In this document: positions 34,673-43,153 of the stretch, piece after piece
How the letters are laid out: the number at the start of each line of letters is the position of its first letter
How positions within the stretch are numbered: the first letter of the stretch is position 1
From: Selenomonadaceae bacterium UBA2897
GTDB taxonomy: Bacteria > Bacillota > Negativicutes > Selenomonadales > Selenomonadaceae
Length of the DNA stretch: 52,426 nucleotides
Reading direction: 5' to 3'
NCBI GenBank assembly: GCA_002350105.1
Contig: DEDT01000002.1
Span: 1 to 52,426 of the forward strand
Notes under the pieces: generated by a model
Databases searched by the model: none
Seen by the model: the letters and a program-made list of their open reading frames with translations, nothing else
Told to the model about the DNA's origin: nothing
Translations under genes and position numbers: made by a program

Positions 34673-35884
34673 ATGGAGAGAATTGCAAGGCCTGCTGCGT
34701 TACAGTTCCTGCAACGCTGGCGAGACAAACATATTATCAAAGTCGTTTCTGGCCTGCGGCGCTGCGGAAAATCCACTTTGCTGGAACTTTTTCTGGACGA
34801 TTTGTTAGCACGCGGTGTAGCGAAAAAGGCGGTTCAATTCCTGAACTTTGAGGATTTGGCTTACGAGGAACTTGCCAGCGATTACCGCAAGCTCTACCAG
34901 CATCTGATCAGTCACCTGCAACCGGATACGATGAATTATATCTTCCTGGATGAAATTCAGAACGTTTCTTCCTTCGAGAAAGTCGTCGACTCCCTGTTCC
35001 TCCGCTCAAACGTGGACATTTACATCACCGGCTCCAATGCTTATTTCCTGTCCGGTGAACTTGCCACACTCCTTTCTGGCCGCTATGTGGAATACCAGCT
35101 GCTGCCGCTCTCGTTTGCAGAATATTGCCAATCAAAAAAGGCACAGGGGAAAACGCTGGCCCAGAACTATCGGGAATATGTCAATACCAGTTCTCTTCCG
35201 TACACGCTAAACCTCAATGAACCGGCTCTTTTGACAGACTATCTGCGTGGCACCTACAGCACCATCGTTTTGAAAGACATCGTTGCCCGCCTCGGCATTT
35301 CGGATGTATCCATGCTGGAAAGCGTGGCTGCATTCTTACTGGACTCCATAGGCAACCTCATTACGCCACGTAAGATAGCTGACACCATGACCAGTATGCG
35401 CCGTAAAATCGACCCACGCACGGTAGAAAAATACCTGCGCGCGCTAACGGACTCTCTGCTGCTCTACCGTGCGCCTCGCTATGATTTGAAGGGGAAACAA
35501 CTCTTGTCAAACAATGCCAAGTATTATGTGTCTGACCTTGGCTTCCGGCACCTTCTTTCCAGCGGCAAACGTCCAGATCATGGACATGTACTGGAAAATG
35601 TCATCTACCTGGAACTCCTGCGTCGAGGGTACAAGGTCCGCGTTGGCCAGCTGACAAATGGCGAAATCGACTTTGTCGCCATGAAAAACGACGAACTTGC
35701 CTACTACCAGGTCTCCTTATCCGTGCTGGACGAAAACACACTGAAACGAGAATTAGCTCCTCTGCAGAAACAGCGGGACAATTATCCTAAATTCCTGCTG
35801 ACCCTTGATGAGGCCATACCGGACAGCAATTACGAGGGCATCCTGCAGCAAAATGCCTTATCCTGGCTGCTGGACAAAGCATAA
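34673..35884 (+). CDS. AAA-type ATPase with DUF4143 C-terminal domain
   Basis: 403 residues. N-terminal ATPase with Walker A SGLRRCGKSTLLE near residue 28, Walker B YIFLDEIQN near residue 92, and sensor-like ITGSNAYFLSG. The C-terminal DUF4143 region (about 205-390) ends in an endonuclease-like fold: GHVLENVIYLELLRRGY and GEIDFVAMKN, with a D-E-like core. Such genes are scattered among genomes, often gained by transfer; their role is unknown. Codon use is visibly more A/T-rich than in flanking genes. It is a monocistronic unit between two strong terminators. Confidence 0.9.
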   Translation: MERIARPAALQFLQRWRDKHIIKVVSGLRRCGKSTLLELFLDDLLARGVAKKAVQFLNFEDLAYEELASDYRKLYQHLISHLQPDTMNYIFLDEIQNVSSFEKVVDSLFLRSNVDIYITGSNAYFLSGELATLLSGRYVEYQLLPLSFAEYCQSKKAQGKTLAQNYREYVNTSSLPYTLNLNEPALLTDYLRGTYSTIVLKDIVARLGISDVSMLESVAAFLLDSIGNLITPRKIADTMTSMRRKIDPRTVEKYLRALTDSLLLYRAPRYDLKGKQLLSNNAKYYVSDLGFRHLLSSGKRPDHGHVLENVIYLELLRRGYKVRVGQLTNGEIDFVAMKNDELAYYQVSLSVLDENTLKRELAPLQKQRDNYPKFLLTLDEAIPDSNYEGILQQNALSWLLDKA

Positions 35885-35898
35885 CGCAACATAGTAAA

Positions 35899-35940
35899 AA
35901 GGCAAGCCAATCCGTCAGGAACAGGCTTGCCTTTTTTATT
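35899..35940. terminator. Bidirectional terminator
   Basis: Stem AAGGCAAGCC (35899-35908) with GGCTTGCCTT (35924-35933), with UUUUAUUUU on the plus strand and UUUUU-type flank on the minus strand. It lies between the convergent ATPase and ROK genes. Confidence 0.88.
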
Positions 35941-36837
35941 TTAAGCGATATTTTTTGCCAGATGCCAGGCGCCGCGCAAGCCGGCGTCGTTGCCAAGCGT
36001 CGCGAAGGCGAGGCGGGTGTGGGCGCGCATGGCCTCAGGAACACGCGCCTCGAAGCGCTGCGTAAGGAGCGGCGCAAGCATCTGGCGCTGAGCCATGACG
36101 CCGCCGCCAAGCACGATAACCTCAGGATTCAGGAGGCAGGCGACGGCCGCGAATCCTTCCGTGAGGTTATCACACCACTGCAGGATAGCCGCCATAGCGT
36201 CGGCATCGCCCTGCCGCGCCCAGCGGAATACTTGCTCGCCCGTAAGCTCGGCGGGACTCACATTATGCGTGAAAGCAGCCGCCTGGATGAGCGCACGCGT
36301 GGAGGCAATTTCCTCGAAAATGCGCTGCTCGCCGTGCACGCGCAGGAAACCGAGCTCGCCCGCGCTATCGCTCGCGCCGTGCCAGATTTTCCCGTCCACG
36401 ATAAAGCAACCGCCCACGCCCGTGCCCACCGTGACCATGAAGGCCGAGCGGACACCGCGTGCCGCGCCCTCCGCATACTCGCCCAGCGCCGCCGCGTTGA
36501 CATCATTCTCCACGACGCAGGGCAGTCCCGTGGCCTCGCGCACCGCCCGGCCGAGCTTCGTGCCGCTGTAGCCGGGGAAACTGTCCGGCCCGGCAAAGAC
36601 GATTTCCCCGTCCTCGCCCGGCGCTACGATACCCGCCGTGTCGATGCCCACGGCATCCACATAGAAATGCTGCTGATACGCCTGCACGATATCGATGGCT
36701 TTGGCGACGATGCCGGCGCCGCCCTCTTCCCTGGCCAGCGTCGGGCGACTGCCCTTATCCCTGAGATGCCCCTCCGCATCCACGAGCCCATACTTAATGG
36801 CCGTCCCGCCGATATCGATCACTACGATGTTATGCAT
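35941..36837 (-). CDS. ROK family sugar kinase without the zinc motif
   Basis: 298 residues. ATP phosphate-binding loop VIDIGGTAIKYG at residue 5, the substrate and catalytic region VENDVNAAALGEY near residue 105, and GTGVGGCFIVDGKIW near residue 130. The usual ROK histidine-plus-three-cysteine zinc site is absent; the region reads GELGFLRVHGEQRIFEEIAS. This places it with zinc-less ROK kinases such as BglK-type proteins. The start at 36837 has GGAGG eight bases upstream and overlaps the nagA end by eight bases. That coupling suggests an amino-sugar kinase (GlcNAc or ManNAc), but glucose or a glucoside is possible. Confidence 0.85.
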   Translation of the reverse strand: MHNIVVIDIGGTAIKYGLVDAEGHLRDKGSRPTLAREEGGAGIVAKAIDIVQAYQQHFYVDAVGIDTAGIVAPGEDGEIVFAGPDSFPGYSGTKLGRAVREATGLPCVVENDVNAAALGEYAEGAARGVRSAFMVTVGTGVGGCFIVDGKIWHGASDSAGELGFLRVHGEQRIFEEIASTRALIQAAAFTHNVSPAELTGEQVFRWARQGDADAMAAILQWCDNLTEGFAAVACLLNPEVIVLGGGVMAQRQMLAPLLTQRFEARVPEAMRAHTRLAFATLGNDAGLRGAWHLAKNIA

Positions 36838-37984
36838 AGATTCTGCCTCCAATAATGGTTTGATCAACCTTTAGCTTTTCGTCGAAAATAACCATATCCG
36901 CACGTTTGGCCTTGATAAGGGAACCGCAGGTGTTGTAGATGCCCAGCTCCTTGGCGGGGACTTTGGTGACGAGTTCTACGGCCTGCGCGGTGGTGATGCC
37001 GGTGTTGTCGCGGAAAATGCGCACGCCGTCGTTGAGGGAGAGCACGGAGGCCGCGATAGTACCGTCGGCGAGGGTCGCGCGCATGCCTTTGACCCAGACA
37101 CGCTGGCCGCCGAGCTCGGATTCGCCGTCGCCGAGGCCGCAGGCGCGCAGGGAGTCGGTGACGAGCACGATGTTCCTGCCGCCCTTCGCATGCCAGGCGA
37201 GGCGCTGTGCGGCGGGGTGCAAGTGCACGTTATCCGTGATGAGCTCACAGATGGCCTCGCTGTCGAAGGCCGCGCCCACGACGCCCGGGTTGCGATGATG
37301 AAAGGGCGTCTGCGCGTTGTAGAGATGCGTGACGTGGCGAATGCCGTGGGCTACCGCGTCCATCGCCGTCGCGTAATCGGCCGCCGTGTGCCCCATGGCC
37401 ACGATGATGCCCGCCTGCTGGCACTGTTCGACAAAATGGTAGTCGCCGTGCAGTTCTTCGGGCGCGATGGTGATGATCTTCACCACGTCGGCGTAGTCAG
37501 CGATGGGCGCAAAATCCGCCTTCTGGATGTTGCTTTCCTTCTGCGAGCCCTTGTACACGGGGCTGATGAAGGGCCCCTCCATATTTGCGCCGAGCACCCG
37601 CGCGCCTTCAACTGGTTCCTGCATGGCCTGGCGCACGCGCTGCAGTGCCCGATGGATGGCTGGCATGTCGTAGGTCATGGTCGTGGGCAGGAAACCCGTA
37701 ACGCCGTGCTTCGCCTGCATCGCAGCCATCAAGGGCAGCGCCTCGGGGGCCTCATCCATCGTGTCCTTGCCCGCGCAGCCGTGCACGTGCAGATTGATGA
37801 AGCCGGGGCTCACGTATCGCCCTGCCGCATCAAACACGGGCCCCGCAAAGGCATGATGCGCGAACTCCTGCATCGGCAGGATAGCCTGTATCGATTCATC
37901 GTAGATAATCGCAACATCATCCTGCACACAAAAAGAGCCCGAAGCATCGGGTACGATGGCACGGGCATTGATGACAGCCTGCAT
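36830..37984 (-). CDS. nagA: N-acetylglucosamine-6-phosphate deacetylase
   Basis: 384 residues, amidohydrolase fold. It removes acetate from GlcNAc-6-phosphate. Visible are INLHVHGCAGKDTMD near residue 55, a metal-ligand glutamate in GANMEGPFISP near residue 125, VAMGHTAADY near residue 195, THLYNAQTPF, and the catalytic aspartate in LVTDSLRACG near residue 275. The start at 37984 has GGAG eight bases upstream; the ATG at 38002 would include it. It is translationally coupled to the ROK kinase. nagB is not in the window. Confidence 0.94.
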   Translation of the reverse strand: MQAVINARAIVPDASGSFCVQDDVAIIYDESIQAILPMQEFAHHAFAGPVFDAAGRYVSPGFINLHVHGCAGKDTMDEAPEALPLMAAMQAKHGVTGFLPTTMTYDMPAIHRALQRVRQAMQEPVEGARVLGANMEGPFISPVYKGSQKESNIQKADFAPIADYADVVKIITIAPEELHGDYHFVEQCQQAGIIVAMGHTAADYATAMDAVAHGIRHVTHLYNAQTPFHHRNPGVVGAAFDSEAICELITDNVHLHPAAQRLAWHAKGGRNIVLVTDSLRACGLGDGESELGGQRVWVKGMRATLADGTIAASVLSLNDGVRIFRDNTGITTAQAVELVTKVPAKELGIYNTCGSLIKAKRADMVIFDEKLKVDQTIIGGRIYA

Positions 37985-38024
37985 AAGAACAGCTCCTATC
38001 ATTACATATTCAATATATCATATA

Positions 38025-39083
38025 TCACTTCACGGCACCATAATGATGCCGAAATCCTTTATCTTCGGCGACATAGCGGCCCATGGCCTGGATGCGGCCG
38101 CCCATGCAGCTGCGGCATTGGGCGGGGGTGTCGGCGACGCAGATTTTGCCGGGGTAGAGGGCGTATTTGTGGCGGTAGTCGCCCTCGGTGACGTTGGGCA
38201 TGACGACGTTGGCGCCCGAGGCGAGGATGATCTCGCGGCCGTGGGGCACCATGGTCTCCATGGCCGTGGTCGCGGGGATGTTGGCCTCAGGGAGCAGCAG
38301 CCGCAGCAGCGAGACCATGCGCCGCGTGAGGTCAAAATCGCCGGGCTTTGCCTCGCCCAGCGGCGTCTCCTGGTTGGGAATCAGCGGGCCGATGCCCAGC
38401 ATGTCGGCGTCCATGCGCTGGTAGTAGAGGATGTCGCGCGCGAGCATGGCGAGGGTCTGGCCGGGCAGGCCCACGAGCGTACCCGTGCCCACTTCGTAGC
38501 CCAGCTCTTTGAGGTCGCGCAGGCAGCGGTCGCGATTCGCCCAGCTCATGCCAGGGTCCAGCTTTTCGTAGAGTGCCCGGTCCGTGGTCTCGATGCGCAG
38601 CAGATAGCGGTCTGCTCCCGCCTCGCGCCAGGCTGCATAGTCCTCGCGCGGCCGCTCGCCCAGCGAGAGCGTGACGGCGAGATCGAGACCCTTGATGCGG
38701 CGGATAATCTCCGCCATGCGCTCCGCCGTGAAATACATATCCTCGCCCGACTGCAGCACGACGGTGTGGTAGCCATAGCCCACAGCCTTGCGCGCGAGCG
38801 CCACGATTTCATCGACCGTGAGGCGGTAGCGCTCCGTATGCGGATTGTCACGGCGCAGGCCGCAGTACATGCAATTCTGTCGGCAGATATTCGAGAACTC
38901 GATGAGGCCACGCAGGTGTACGCCATCGCCCACATACTCGTGGCGCACCTGGTCGGCCGCCGCCGCCAGCTCCTCCGTCAGCGCCTCGTCGGCGAGCAGG
39001 CGCACGAGCTCATTTTCCGTCAGACGGTGCAGACGCACCGCCTTGTCCACGAGGGCCGCATTGGTTTCTGGCGTAACCTCCAT
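38025..39083 (-). CDS. hydE: [FeFe] hydrogenase H-cluster radical SAM maturase HydE
   Basis: 352 residues. The radical SAM motif is CRQNCMYC (Cys67, Cys71, Cys74) and the HydE-type segments SGEDMYFTAERM, IETTDRALYEKLDPGMSW and GLPGQTLAMLARDI are seen. A C-terminal pair of cysteines (QCRSCMGG) may bind a second cluster. HydE, with HydG and HydF, builds the diiron site of [FeFe] hydrogenase. hydF is at 41825; hydG and the hydrogenase are not in the window. It begins six bases after a secreted-protein gene, so the two are co-transcribed. Confidence 0.95.
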   Translation of the reverse strand: MEVTPETNAALVDKAVRLHRLTENELVRLLADEALTEELAAAADQVRHEYVGDGVHLRGLIEFSNICRQNCMYCGLRRDNPHTERYRLTVDEIVALARKAVGYGYHTVVLQSGEDMYFTAERMAEIIRRIKGLDLAVTLSLGERPREDYAAWREAGADRYLLRIETTDRALYEKLDPGMSWANRDRCLRDLKELGYEVGTGTLVGLPGQTLAMLARDILYYQRMDADMLGIGPLIPNQETPLGEAKPGDFDLTRRMVSLLRLLLPEANIPATTAMETMVPHGREIILASGANVVMPNVTEGDYRHKYALYPGKICVADTPAQCRSCMGGRIQAMGRYVAEDKGFRHHYGAVK

Positions 39084-39089
39084 GGCTGC

Positions 39090-39698
39090 TTATCCCTTCT
39101 TATGCTTGTGATTGCCCTGATCCGGCTGGGCTTTGCCGAGCGCGACGACATCCGCCTTGCTCAGCGGTGCCCCCGTGCGTTCGATGAGCTCGTCCTGATG
39201 CTTTTGCGCATATTTGATGATGGCCCGGTAAAAGCAGCCATCCACATCCTTTTCCGAGAGCGTCGCATAGTTCACGGCCGGCTCCGGATCCAGATCCTGA
39301 TTGATGGACGTGAAGGTATCATCGAGGTCATCCTGCTCCACGATCTGCACGGTCTGGGCCTTCAGGTTGAACTTCAGGTATTTCGCCGAGCCGATCAGGC
39401 GCTCGTAGCCCTTCACGGAAAGCATCTTCCAGCGGCGTTTCGTCACCACATCGCGAATCTGGATATCGTCATAGGTGCGCAGCGTCGGCACGATGAGCGT
39501 ATTGAGATCGACATTGCCCTGGGCATCGATACCGTACTTTATCTGCTGCTTGTTGAAGTAATAGTTCTGGCGTGCCGTCGACTGCACCCACTGAAAGATA
39601 TCGTCCGGGACAGCAACGTCCGCCGCTTCTGCAGGCATCACCGGTGCCTGCAGACTCAGGACAGCTGCAGCTGCCAGAATCAGATGCCATTTTTTCAT
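39090..39698 (-). CDS. Secreted protein of unknown function
   Basis: 202 residues with a clear signal peptide (MKKWHLILAAAAVLSLQAP, cleavage near AEA-AD at about 26). The mature part is alpha/beta-mixed with no recognised domain; the C-terminus is lysine- and histidine-rich (GNHKHKKG). It ends six bases before hydE. I do not recognise it. Co-transcription with a hydrogenase maturase may be coincidental. Confidence 0.75.
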   Translation of the reverse strand: MKKWHLILAAAAVLSLQAPVMPAEAADVAVPDDIFQWVQSTARQNYYFNKQQIKYGIDAQGNVDLNTLIVPTLRTYDDIQIRDVVTKRRWKMLSVKGYERLIGSAKYLKFNLKAQTVQIVEQDDLDDTFTSINQDLDPEPAVNYATLSEKDVDGCFYRAIIKYAQKHQDELIERTGAPLSKADVVALGKAQPDQGNHKHKKG

Positions 39699-39806
39699 TC
39701 TATTTCCCCCTGCAGTGAATTTCTTTCTTCTTGAATCATAAAAAAATTTAAAAACAGATAAATGTTACCACCCGCAGCTGAAAAGCTGATGTAACGCCCG
39801 GCAGGA

Positions 39807-40739
39807 TTATTCCTCCTCGCCCGTAATCGTCTCGATCTCGTACGGCGTCTCCTGATAGACGTAGTAGTTCAGCCAGTTGGCGAAGAGCAGGTGTGCCACG
39901 CTGCGCCAGCGCACGACCGGCTGCCGCGTCGGGTCATCATCCGGATAGTAGTTCTGCGGGATGCGCGGATGCAGGCCCGCCTTCTCATCGCGGTCGTACT
40001 CTGCCTTGAGCGTCAGCGGATCGTACTCCGCATGGCCCGTGATGAAGAACTGGCGCTTCTTGAGATTCGCGATGGCGTAGACGCCGGCATCTCCCTCAGC
40101 CTCAGCGAGAATCGTGAGCTGCGGCACCTTCTCGATGTCCTCGCGGTGCTCCGTCGTGTGACGGGAATGCGGCACGTAGAATTCATCGTCGAAGCCGCGG
40201 AACAGGCGCTCATGCTCCACGCAGAGGTGATGCTTGTAGACGCCGAAAATCTTCTGCGGCACCGTGTACTTCGGCACGCCGTAGTGATAGTAGAGACCGG
40301 CCTGCGCGCCCCAGCAGATATGGAAGGTCGAGAAGACGTGCGTCTTGCTCCACTCCATGATCTCCGCAACTTCATCCCAGTACGCAACTTCCTCAAAGGG
40401 CATTTCCTCCACCGGCGCCCCCGTGATGATCATGCCATCGTACTTGTTGTGCCGGATATCCTCAAAGGTGCCGTAGAACTCCGACAGATACTCCTGCGGC
40501 GTATGCGTCGGCACATAGGATTTCGTGTAGATGAAATCGACCTTGACCTGCAGCGGCGTGTTGCCGAGCAGGCGCAGCAGCTGCGTCTCCGTCACGTACT
40601 TGATCGGCATGAGATTCAGGATCAGGATACGCAGGGGACGGATATTCTGGCGATACGCACGTTCTGCGTCCATCACGAAGACATTCTCGCTTTCGAGAAT
40701 GTGAGTCGCAGGCAGATTATTCGGGAGCTTGATAGGCAT
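39807..40739 (-). CDS. metA: Homoserine O-acyltransferase, MetA type (predicted acetyl-CoA specific)
   Basis: 310 residues, class I glutamine-amidotransferase-like fold. It acylates homoserine in methionine synthesis. Catalytic Cys142 in FHICWGAQAG and the His and Glu of FFITGHAEYD near residue 235 form the triad. The acyl-specificity position 111 is Glu (TGAPVEEMPFEEVAYW). In characterised MetA enzymes Glu111 goes with acetyl-CoA and Gly111 with succinyl-CoA, so the acetyl form is predicted. GGAAG precedes the ATG. It is a single gene between two secreted-protein genes. Confidence 0.95.
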   Translation of the reverse strand: MPIKLPNNLPATHILESENVFVMDAERAYRQNIRPLRILILNLMPIKYVTETQLLRLLGNTPLQVKVDFIYTKSYVPTHTPQEYLSEFYGTFEDIRHNKYDGMIITGAPVEEMPFEEVAYWDEVAEIMEWSKTHVFSTFHICWGAQAGLYYHYGVPKYTVPQKIFGVYKHHLCVEHERLFRGFDDEFYVPHSRHTTEHREDIEKVPQLTILAEAEGDAGVYAIANLKKRQFFITGHAEYDPLTLKAEYDRDEKAGLHPRIPQNYYPDDDPTRQPVVRWRSVAHLLFANWLNYYVYQETPYEIETITGEEE

Positions 40740-40834
40740 AAGCGCACTTCCTTCAACAACTCAGGCAGCACGGGCCTTTACGGCCGTATACTGCACCATC
40801 TGTACAAACAGATACATAAACAATCCTATTATAA

Positions 40835-40866
40835 CAAAAAAAGCGGCGTCTTTCAAAAGACACCGC
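40835..40866 (-). terminator. Terminator after the 298-aa secreted protein gene
   Basis: Stem GCGGTGTCTTT (40866-40856) with AAAGACGCCGC (40853-40843), then seven or eight U on the minus strand. Confidence 0.9.
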
Positions 40867-40885
40867 CCATCCGGCAAAAACCGCC

Positions 40886-41782
40886 TTACTTTTCCAGCTG
40901 ATAGCGCTGTACCCAGCTGCGATGATCCTGCACGTAGATGCGCAGCATCTCAAGGCCTTCATATTTCGGCGTATTCTTGCGAATCGCACGATAGATGCCA
41001 TCGATATCCCGCAGTGTCGTCCAGCCGGTCTGCTGGCTCCAGTAGCGGCCGCTTACGACCTTCTCCGAACCCTGTGGCAGGTTGATGGCCAGCTTGAGGA
41101 ACTTGATCTCCAGCACGGCACCGTTATTGTCCTTCGTCTCCTGCCAAAACCAGCCGATGAGGTTGTCACCGCGCAGGCGCAGCGTCGTGGTGTCCGTCAT
41201 CATGGAGATACGGTTGCCATCAACCGTTGTCTGCTCCCAGAGCGAAAGCCAGCGATCGCGTGACTTAGCCCGTTCCTGCTCGCGGTTCGAGTTGAAAGCC
41301 GCATCGACGATGGCCGTGTAGAATGTCTCATCGAAAGCCTGGCTGTTGATTTCCTTCACGCTACCCGGCGCTGTCGTATGCCAGAGGCGATTGCCCTGCT
41401 TGTCGTAAAACGCCTCTTCCAGATACTGCAACGTGCGGTTCTGCGGGCTCACGAGCACTTTGGCATAGCTGTAGGCGAACTTGCCCGGATCGGGGATGAC
41501 GTTTTGCAGCTTGTAGGCCGCAATCGTTTCTCTGGCCCCGGCATAGGCGTAGTCCGTACGCGTCCATGCCTTGAGCGCAATCGGCGTGTCGCCCTGCGGC
41601 CCCTTGGCCGATTCCGCCGTATAAACGGATTTCGGATCGTAGTATTTGCTGTACTTGCTGTCCGAAGACAGCCAGTACCAGCCATCAGCCTGCGCGGTGG
41701 CCGGCTGCAGGCTGAGCGCCGTCAGGCACACGCCCAAAACCAGCATCAGGCCCAGGCATTTCTGTACCAAAATTTTCATCAT
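40886..41782 (-). CDS. Secreted or surface protein with two related domains
   Basis: About 298 residues from ATG 41782 (or 297 from 41779; GGAGG lies 5 or 8 bases before). Signal peptide with hydrophobic core LGLMLVLGVCLTALSL, cleavage near AQA-DG. The mature part has two segments of similar style, about 38-165 (WYWLSSDSKYSKYYDPKSV, LKAWTRTDYAYAG) and about 180-298 (GWFWQETKDNNG, YWSQQTGWTTLRDIDGIYRA). I know no function; such proteins are common in Negativicutes. It follows hydF by 42 bases and is probably in the same transcript. Confidence 0.75.
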   Translation of the reverse strand: MMKILVQKCLGLMLVLGVCLTALSLQPATAQADGWYWLSSDSKYSKYYDPKSVYTAESAKGPQGDTPIALKAWTRTDYAYAGARETIAAYKLQNVIPDPGKFAYSYAKVLVSPQNRTLQYLEEAFYDKQGNRLWHTTAPGSVKEINSQAFDETFYTAIVDAAFNSNREQERAKSRDRWLSLWEQTTVDGNRISMMTDTTTLRLRGDNLIGWFWQETKDNNGAVLEIKFLKLAINLPQGSEKVVSGRYWSQQTGWTTLRDIDGIYRAIRKNTPKYEGLEMLRIYVQDHRSWVQRYQLEK

Positions 41783-41824
41783 CAACACCTCCGGCAATCA
41801 ATCAGGGGACGGGGAAACCGCACC

Positions 41825-43024
41825 TCAGTGCGGCAGCACCACGTCGTCGAGAATTCCTAAAAGGAAGGCGATGGTCATGCCATAGTTCGTCATAGGCACG
41901 CCCTGTGCACGGCACTCGGCCACGCGGCTCAGCACGTACTTGCGGTTGAACATGCAGCCGCCGCAGTGGATGACCATATCCACTCCTGTGAGATCTGTGG
42001 GGAAATCGCGGCCCGCCGTCACGTCGATGTGCAGCTGGTCGCCGAGCTTCTTGCGCAGCAGGCGCGGGATCTTCACGCGGCCGATATCCTCCTTGAGCGG
42101 CTTGTGCGTGCAAGCCTCGGCAATGAGGATGTGCGCATCCCTGGGCAACGTGGCCAGCTTGCGGGCCGAAGCCGCGAAGTAATCGATATCGCCCTTGTAG
42201 CCCGCGAAGAGCACCGAAAAGGACGTGAGCTTGCTCGCGGCCGGCTTCTGCGCATAGACCGTGCGGAAAGCCTGCGAGTCCGTAATAATGAGCGCCGGAG
42301 GCTCTGTAAGCTTCGCCAGCGTCGCCTCCAGGCAGTCCGTCGTGCAACTCATCACGAGACACTTCTTGTCGAGCAATTCCCTGAGCGTCTGTACCTGCGG
42401 CAGGATGAGGCGGCCCTGCGGAGCCTGGATATCCTGCGGCATCACGAGCAGCACGAGGTCGCCGCTCTTGCAGAGGTCGCCCGTAATCGAGCCGCTCGCA
42501 TAGCCCTCGGGCAGCTTGCGCACAATTTCCGCGCGCAGCTGCTCGATGCCCTTGCCCTCCACGGCACTGACGATCACCGGCTGCGTGCCGATCTTTTCCG
42601 CTACCGTAGCGGCGAGCGCCTTACCCCCATCGGGCAACGTGTCGGCCTGGCTCACCACGGGGATCACCGGCGTCTCATGACGGCGGAACTTCGCCACCCA
42701 TGCGAGCTCCTCCGTCATATCCGCATCATGGAAAAGCACCATGGCCATATCCGTGGCCTTCGCCGCATCCTGGGTCTTGCCCACGCGCAACTCACCAAGC
42801 GTGCCCTCATCGTCGAAACCCGCCGTATCGATGAACACGACCGGCCCGATGCCATGGAGCTCCATGGCCTTGTAGACGGGATCCGTCGTCGTGCCCGCCA
42901 CCTCGGAGACCGTGGCCACTGACTGCCCCGTGAGGGCGTTCAGCAGGCTGGACTTACCGCTGTTGCGACGGCCGTAGAGACCGATATGCAGCCGCGTCGC
43001 ACGCGGGGTATCATTCAGACTCAT
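41825..43024 (-). CDS. hydF: [FeFe] hydrogenase maturation GTPase HydF
   Basis: 399 residues. N-terminal GTPase (about 10-170): P-loop GRRNSGKSSL, GTTTDPV switch, DTAGF, and SQAD in place of NKxD. A dimerisation domain follows, then the C-terminal cluster domain with Cys305 (EACTHKP), Cys354 and Cys357 (HCGGCMFN), the conserved ligands of the 4Fe-4S scaffold. It receives the precursor made by HydE and HydG and loads the hydrogenase. It heads a transcript that includes a secreted protein; hydE is 2.7 kb downstream. Confidence 0.96.
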   Translation of the reverse strand: MSLNDTPRATRLHIGLYGRRNSGKSSLLNALTGQSVATVSEVAGTTTDPVYKAMELHGIGPVVFIDTAGFDDEGTLGELRVGKTQDAAKATDMAMVLFHDADMTEELAWVAKFRRHETPVIPVVSQADTLPDGGKALAATVAEKIGTQPVIVSAVEGKGIEQLRAEIVRKLPEGYASGSITGDLCKSGDLVLLVMPQDIQAPQGRLILPQVQTLRELLDKKCLVMSCTTDCLEATLAKLTEPPALIITDSQAFRTVYAQKPAASKLTSFSVLFAGYKGDIDYFAASARKLATLPRDAHILIAEACTHKPLKEDIGRVKIPRLLRKKLGDQLHIDVTAGRDFPTDLTGVDMVIHCGGCMFNRKYVLSRVAECRAQGVPMTNYGMTIAFLLGILDDVVLPH

Positions 43025-43041
43025 TTCTCATCACACTCCTG

Positions 43042-43088
43042 TTAAAAGAAACGCTGGCTTTAAAATGGCTTTGCCATCGTTTCTTTAA
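43042..43088. repeat. Possible short relic of the hairpin repeat
   Basis: TTAAAAGAAACGCTGGC (43042-43058) pairs with GCCATCGTTTCTTTAA (43073-43088) apart from one mismatch and one bulge. The GAAACGCTG end resembles the ends of the 165-bp repeats. It lies in the divergent region before hydF. Confidence 0.45.
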
Positions 43089-43153
43089 GTATAGCATAAC
43101 GACCGTAAAATGTGCTAAAATAATCATAAACTATGCTAAAGGAGCAGTAAATT

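Noticed and set aside
40740..40885. SAM riboswitch upstream of metA
   Set aside because: The gap contains only the terminator of the preceding gene and short A/T-rich sequence; no SAM-box pattern is seen.
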